Part shown: positions 58,323-64,000 of the stretch, one piece after another | Layout: the number at the start of each line of letters is the position of its first letter | Numbering within the stretch: the first letter of the stretch is position 1 | NCBI GenBank assembly: GCA_030770425.1 | Contig: JASJFT010000004.1 | Span: 62,001 to 126,000 of the forward strand | Origin: Darksidea phi | Taxonomy: Eukaryota > Ascomycota > Dothideomycetes > Pleosporales > Lentitheciaceae | Length of the DNA: 64,000 bases | Reading direction: 5' to 3' | Notes under the pieces: generated by a model | The model's input: the letters and a program-made list of their open reading frames with translations, nothing else | Told to the model about the DNA's origin: nothing | The model's database searches: none | Translations under genes and position numbers: made by a program

Positions 58323-61300
58323 ATGAACCGACAGCGTCTTCCGCCCTCAGCCTACACCGTGGCATGGGTCTCTGCCCTGCCTATCGAGTCAGCAGCAGCA
58401 GCAGAAATGCTCGACGAGAAGCATGATGATCCTCGTAGCCATGGCAGCAATATCGACCAATACGTTTTCGGCCGGATAGGCGACCACAATGTCGTGATGA
58501 CCCGTCTCCCGTCAGGCCAGATGGGAAACTGCTCGGCCGCCGCTGTTGTAGCTCGATTAACGGCTGTGTTCCCATCGATTCGGTTTGCTCTCATGGTCGG
58601 AATCGGCGGTGGTGTACCGTCAGCGGTATCCGACATCAGACTCGGAGACGTGGTGGTTGGCCACCCGCATCTGCAGCATAGCGGTGTAGTGCAGTACGAC
58701 TTTGGTAAGACGGGACCAAATGGGCAGATAATGAGAACAGGCGCGCTCAACGCACCGCCTAAAGTGCTTCTTAACGCGATCGCCAAGTTGCGAGAGAACC
58801 ATCACCGCCACCTGAGCACACTTTCTACGCACCTGTCGGTTTTCGACCGATTGCAAAAGTTCAGAAGAATTGGAGCCGGCTCAGACCTTCTCTTCGAGGC
58901 GACATATAATCACGCTGGAGGCGAAACTTGCAACGGTTGCGACAGGGAAATGATAATTGAGCGAGCTGAGCGAGGTAGCGAAGAGGTGGTGATACATTAT
59001 GGCACAATCGCGTCAGGGAACCAGGTGATGAAGGACGGCGGGACCAGGGACAGGATAAGCGTAGAGCTTGGTGGAGTGCTGTGCTTCGAGATGGAGGCGG
59101 CTGGACTGGCCATTGCATTTCCATCCGCGGTGATTCGTGGCATCTGCGACTATGCCGACTCGCATAAGAACAAGAGCTGGCAGCCGTATGCGGCCGCGAC
59201 AGCAGCAGCGGCTACTAAAGAGTTGCTGCTGATCATACCGGCAGAAGAAGTCGCCAAGACTGACGTAGCCGGCAGAATAACCGGTAAGTGTGCTTGTCAT
59301 ATCGCGACGTGGTTGCACTAATAACAAAGACGTGTTAGACTCCGAAAAGTATCGGGTCCCGTTCAGTCTTAGAGGCATTCCTCGAGGTAGATTTGCGGAT
59401 AGGCCGGATGCGATGAGACATTTGGAACAAGTTCTTAAGCCACAAGAACAGCCTCAATCAGAAGGCTGTCGGCAGCAAGTAGTAGTGCTCCATGGACTTG
59501 GCGGAATAGGCAAGACTCAGCTTGCTGTCGAGTTTGCTAGGAAACACCAGGCAGCGTTCACATCGGTGTTCTGGTTGGACGGGAGCAGCGAAGACAGCCT
59601 GAAACAAAGCATTGCCGACTCTGCGAGTCGCATTCCAGAAGGGCAGATTCCGGAGGCGAGCAGGAAATACTTGTCTGGTACAGACGGCGACCTCGATGCC
59701 GTAATTCGTGATTCCATCGAATGGCTGAGCAGAACGGAGAACAAGCACTGGCTGATTATATTCGACAATGTAGACCGCGACTATCAACAGCGAAAGACCG
59801 ATATCGATGCGTACGATATTAGCAACTACATACCAGAAGTTGACCACGGTTCGGTACTGATCACCACGCGGCTTGCCAATCTGCAGCAGCTCGGTGAGAC
59901 TTTACATCTGAGGAACGTTGACATGAACCAAGCGCGTGCCATCTTTCGAAAATGGTATAACCAAGACTTTGGTAAGGCAGTCTTATGATGCATACCTAAT
60001 AGTTATATGGTGTAATGCTAACTGGAGCGTGCAGATCTGAATGACAGTGACGAGTTGCTTCAACTGCTTGACGGACTACCTCTAGCCTTAGCCCAGGCGG
60101 CGGCCTATATGAGCGAGACCGGGACGAGCTTTAGTACCTATGCTAGGCTATACAAAGAGCAGTGGAAGGACCTGATGGGGAACGAAGACACGGCACCGCT
60201 GAGAAGCTATGGGAACCGCAGCATAAGCACCACGTGGACAGTGTCATATAATGCGATACATGCTAAGAATAAGGGCGCAGCGAATCTTCTTCTGCTGTGG
60301 GCCCACCTTGACCATAAAACGCTGCCGTTCTGGATTCTCCAAGTTGGAGCGAATAGGTCTAGTGCCTTGGCCGAAGGCTTGTCGGCATGGCTGGAACACG
60401 CCGCGGATGATGAAGTAAATTTCTTGAAAGCAGTTCGACTTCTACGGAGCTATTGTTTGGTTGAGAGCCTATATGGGAGTTCTACCCACAGTACTCACCC
60501 TGTAGTGCATCAGTGGGCATTTCATATACAAGACGAATATCAACGAGCAGAGCTGTCGCGGTTGGCAGTTCTCATAATTGGATATGCAGTTCCAGATAAG
60601 TATGCCACCGAATATCACCCGAAGCAGCGGCAGCTTATTCCACATGCGGAGTCTTGGATGGAAAGAATGGAGCGAGCAACAGTGGATACGGAGGCAGAAG
60701 TCAATAAGGATATGTTATACGCACTGCATATGATGGGTTCGCTGCTGTTCAATCAAGGTAACCTAGGAAAGGCGGAGAAGATGTACCAGCGGGCGCTAGA
60801 AGGCAAAGAGAAGGCGTGGAGCCCTGATCACACATCGACACTCGACACCGTCAGCGGCCTAGGCAACCTCTACGCCGACCAGGAGAAGCTGGCGGAGGCG
60901 GAGAAGATGTACCAGCGAGCGCTGCAAGGCTACGAGAAGGCGCGGGGCCCTAATCACACATCGACACTCGATACCATCAACAACCTAGGCAATCTCTACA
61001 ACAACCTAGGCCTCTACACCAACCAGGAGAAGGTGGTGGAGGCGGAGAAGATGTACCAGCGGGCGCTGGAAGGCTATGAGAAGGCGCGGGGCCCTAATCA
61101 TACATCGACACTCGACACCATCAATAACCTAGGCGTTCTCTACGCCAACCAGAGGAAGCTAGCGGAGGCGGAGAGGATGTACCAGCGGGCGCTGCAAGGC
61201 TATGAGAAGGCGTGGGGCCCTGATCACACATCGACACTTAACACCGTTAATAACCTAGGCAACCTCTACGCCAACCAGGGGAAGCTGGCGGAGGCGGAGA

Positions 61301-61713
61301 AGATGTACCAGCGGGCGCTGCAAGGCTGCGAGAAGGCGTGGGGCCCAGATCATATATCGACACTCAACACCGTCAACAACCTAGGCAACCTCTACGCCAA
61401 CCAGGGGAAGCTGGCGGAGGCGGAGAAGATGTACCAGCGCACTCTGGAGGGCTATGAGAAGGCGCTCGGACCGCATAATATTACATCTTATGTCCCCGCA
61501 CTCAATACCGCGTATAGTTACGGTATGCTCTTTGAGGATCAAGGTCGCTTAAGTGATGCGAAATTGATGTACTTAAGAGCACTTAGAGGTTATAAAGCTG
61601 TTTTTGGGACCGACCATCGCTGGTACCTTGCCGCCCAGAAGCGTCTTCAGAATCTCGAGACCTCCACAACATCAAAACGACTTAGGCTTCTTAGGAAACT
61701 TAAGTTAAGATAA
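58323..61713 (+). CDS. NLR-like STAND protein: PNP_UDP - NB-ARC - TPR
   Basis: Fungal NOD-like receptor of 1090 residues. Exons are 58323..59283, 59339..59971 and 60035..61713, joining in phase with introns of 55 and 63 bp. The N-terminal domain (about 12-310) is of the nucleoside phosphorylase type: TVAWVSALPIESAAAAEML, LMVGIGGGVPSAVSDIRLGD and FEMEAAGLAIAFPSAVIRGI. The NB-ARC has P-loop LHGLGGIGKTQLAVEFARK, Walker B HWLIIFDNVD, VLITTRLANL and the GLPLALAQAAAYM box. The C-terminal half carries about seven 42-residue TPR/kinesin-light-chain-type repeats of the type NNLGNLYANQGKLAEAEKMY. Such proteins function in fungal incompatibility and cell death; ligand and partner are unknown. One repeat carries a 6-residue insertion, YNNLGLY. 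Confidence 0.93.
60733..61486 (+). repeat. 126-bp tandem repeats encoding TPRs
   Basis: The sequence CCTAGGC (Leu-Gly codons) recurs at 60858, 60984, 61128, 61254 and 61380. Spacing is 126 bp except for one 144-bp interval. Copies share long identical DNA runs (for example GCGGAGAAGATGTACCAGCG). DNA-level identity higher than protein function requires suggests recent exchange or expansion. Confidence 0.85.
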
Positions 61714-62223
61714 ATCGCATACGCATGTAAATATTAGGTTACGTAAAGGAGTTCAAATTTCATTAACTAGTAAATCTGTTATCTAGGTTGTATATGAACC
61801 TATGCTACGCCTGCTAAGATGGGTGCTTTTGCCTTCATGTGATGAAATGTTGATGGGATTGGTGAGACAGTATCTTCACGGAAGGAGTAACTCGTTAAGA
61901 AGTTGTAGAGGGTAATTTTGTGCTCTCACGGTCGTAACTTTGCTGCATCCGCGCTCCTTGCTACTCTAGGCGCAAAGACGTCATAGCAATAGGTATAGCT
62001 CTCGAGAGGATGAGTTTTCTTAACAAACTTTATTCCTATTGAATAGAAGAGTGTTAGATCTAAAGCTAGCTAAGACTGGACGTGGTAAAGGTATTGAGTC
62101 TCCGACAAGGCTGACATGGTTGCGGTGAAAACACTGAACGCGAGACGGAATGTTACTAGAAGGCTCAGGCCCGGTCCATCTAGCGCTCACCCTTTGTCCG
62201 TTTACTCTCCACATATCGAGCCC
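61714..62223. other. short intergenic region
   Basis: 3' flanks of two convergent genes (NLR-like and Thr-rich). No gene or repeat seen. Confidence 0.5.
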
Positions 62224-64000
62224 TCAACCAAGCCAACCTCTGTTCCGGGCCGTCGGCCTAGCCGTGATTGTCTTAATGATCGTGACCGTTCGCATGGCTT
62301 GGCTTCCTCCTTTCGCGGTGACGGTAACCATTTTCAGAGCCGTGATTGTCATTGGTCTGGTAATAGCTGGTGCCGCCGCGGCCTGCGCCGCTTGCACGAC
62401 CGTCCTCGTCGTAGTAACCGTGGCCGTCCTTGTAGACCTAGAGGTGACGGTCGTTCGAGGGCCAGTGACTCTTGAAGTAACGGTCGTTCGTGAAGTCACC
62501 AATCTAGTGACCGTAGCTGAGATTATTGCGGTGGTTCGCTGGGTAGTGGTTGTCGGCCGCACCAACGTAAAAATCCGCGTGCTTGTCGCCGTCGAGGTCG
62601 TAGGAATAGTCCGTGTACTGATTGACGTACTCGTTCGTGAGACTATAACAGTCGCTGGCGCAAGGGTGGTCGTTATAATCGAAGTTGATGTTGTCGTGCT
62701 CAGAGACGTAATGGTAATTCTCTGTGTAGCATACTCCGTACTAGTAACGGCTACATCTTCCGTCAGTGTAGCGTATATCGTAGTGGAAGAGATCTCCGTC
62801 ACTGCGCCTGAGTGAATTGACGTTGTGGAAATCGAGGTCATTATGCTATTTTATTAGGTCAGCCAGCATGGCTCGATTCTGAAAGGTGAAATGTGATGGT
62901 GGCGAGGAGAAAGCGAGAAGTCTGCGTGGATTGACTTCGGATTGTAGAGGGATATTAGGTTCACGAAGCAAGGCAATGAGTCCGGGTAAACCTAACCGTG
63001 GGGCGCATCGGATGGGAGATACTCACCTCGTCTGGACGTTGGTAGTCGTTTGAGTAACCGTGCTGGTCTCAGTTTCTGTGAACCTATCTGGCAGGCTAGA
63101 GGCGGTTTCTGTGACATAGGAGGTAACGGTCGATAGCTTGGTCGAAGTGCTGCAAAAGCCCGTTAGACCCGCATTTCAGAGATATAGTAATGCGGTAGCG
63201 CAATCCACATCGGGAGAGCAGACGCGTAATGTTATATTCAACGGAAAGCGGTGGTTCCCTCCAGGGTACTCACCTAATACTCGTTTGCCGGTCTGTCTGC
63301 GTTGTTGTGATTGTCACGGTAGATATCGCGGCTGTAACTGTCGAAGGTGCCTGCGATTCGTAAGCTTTAGGTCCAGTTTGGGCAACAGAAGCACAATCAG
63401 CATTTCGAGTCGGCGTCTTCGTATACTAGATCCTCGGTTTGTGGTTTCACGAAAAGGTTCATAACTGTAGCGACCGTCAGCGGCTCGAGGGTTTGACGAA
63501 CCCCGTAAAAGCAGTCTGAGTTAGTGTTCCGGTGTCCGCATAAGCACGAGAGTGATGGTTGCGAAGGGGCTACTCTGAGCGTGTGCATTTATACCGGCCC
63601 TTTCTTCGAGATATGCGCTGCACCGGTACAATCAGAAGGATAATCTTAGCGTACCTCTTGAGCTGTCACGGTGGTAACTTCCACATTAGTGAAGGTGCTC
63701 GAATATGTGATAGTAGTGGCCGGAAGCGTAGTTGTGGAAGTTTCCGTTTTTGTAATCTCCGACCCAGTTATTGTTGAGGTTTCACGAAGAGTGAGCGTTT
63801 CCGACAAAGTAAGGGTGACTGCTGGCAGAGTAGTCGTAGATGTCGTGGAGACTGTCGTCGATTGTGTTATTGTTTCTGAGATTATGGTAGGCTGTGTTAT
63901 TGTTGAAAGACTGGTCTCTGTATTTGTTACGGTCTGTGAGATGGTGGTTGACTGTGTCAAGGTAGAAAGAGACGTCTGCGTATTGGTGATGGTCGTAGAA
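62224..64000 (-). CDS. Thr/Ser-rich mucin-like secreted protein, partial
   Basis: Minus-strand gene continuing past the right edge, so its N-terminus and start are missing. Exon pieces visible are 63658..64000 (TTISQTVTNTETSLSTITQP and similar), a small exon around 63270-63350 (APSTVTAAISTVTITTTQTD), one at about 63030-63150 (STSTKLSTVTSYVTETASSL) and the last, 62224..62858 or so (TSISTTSIHSGAVTEISSTT). It ends RNRGWLG. Donors are GTGAGT-like and acceptors GCAG or TAG. All pieces are dominated by Thr, Ser and Val in short TxxTxT repeats, typical of O-glycosylated wall or adhesin proteins. Exact boundaries, frame joins and function are not resolved. Convergent with the NLR-like gene. Confidence 0.6.

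Noticed and set aside
62150..62815. 221-codon plus-strand frame rich in Val and Ile
   Set aside because: It is the complement of Thr/Ser codons of the minus-strand mucin-like gene, not a membrane protein.

Overview
The window is nuclear DNA of a filamentous ascomycete (Pezizomycotina; a Dothideomycete is my best guess, not provable from the sequence). Most genes carry short spliceosomal introns (about 42-102 bp, typically GTAAGT-like donors, a CTRAC-like branch site and a YAG acceptor). The protein families are typical of moulds, and retroelement relics carry Trp-to-stop changes of the kind made by repeat-induced point mutation (RIP). I see no tRNA, rRNA, CRISPR array, telomere or centromere.

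Layout. 2-15 kb: an amino acid permease, a Dug3-type glutamine amidotransferase, a fungal_trans transcription factor whose zinc cluster looks broken, and a full-length ABCB multidrug transporter facing away from it. 16-19.5 kb: a Ser/Thr-rich single-pass membrane protein, then an alpha/beta hydrolase with a perfect 32-bp palindrome in its promoter. 20-23.4 kb: decayed DNA with a Copia gag and LTR relic and a short-chain dehydrogenase pseudogene. 24-30.5 kb: a peroxisomal 3-ketoacyl-CoA thiolase with a PTS2 signal, and a head-to-head pair of GH51 arabinofuranosidase and MFS sugar transporter. 31-41 kb: a candidate 8-cysteine small secreted protein, a bZIP factor, a pentapeptide-like protein, an RTA1-family membrane protein, a small SVIP-like protein with a possible Cdc48-binding motif, and a secreted Ser/Thr-rich glycoprotein. 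41-46 kb: a dehydratase fragment, an MFS transporter, minisatellites and a disrupted gene containing a segmental repeat. 46-56 kb: a C2HC zinc-finger protein divergent from a DEDD-like exonuclease, a polo-box pseudogene, a GNAT acetyltransferase, an LYR-domain protein, and a divergent Mbp1-type APSES cell-cycle factor. 56-64 kb: a second LTR relic, an NLR-like STAND protein (PNP_UDP - NB-ARC - TPR) with nearly identical 126-bp repeats, and a Thr-rich mucin-like gene running off the end.

Housekeeping genes (thiolase, LYR, Mbp1, Dug3) are interspersed with accessory islands (20-23 kb, 41-46 kb, 56-62 kb) where transposon relics, minisatellites and gene fragments collect. The most notable single locus is the NLR-like gene at 58.3-61.7 kb, followed by the cysteine-rich candidate effector at 31.9-32.3 kb and the SVIP-like protein at 38.5-38.9 kb. 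Exon coordinates were worked out by hand from splice signals and reading frame, so uncertain joins are flagged in the entries.
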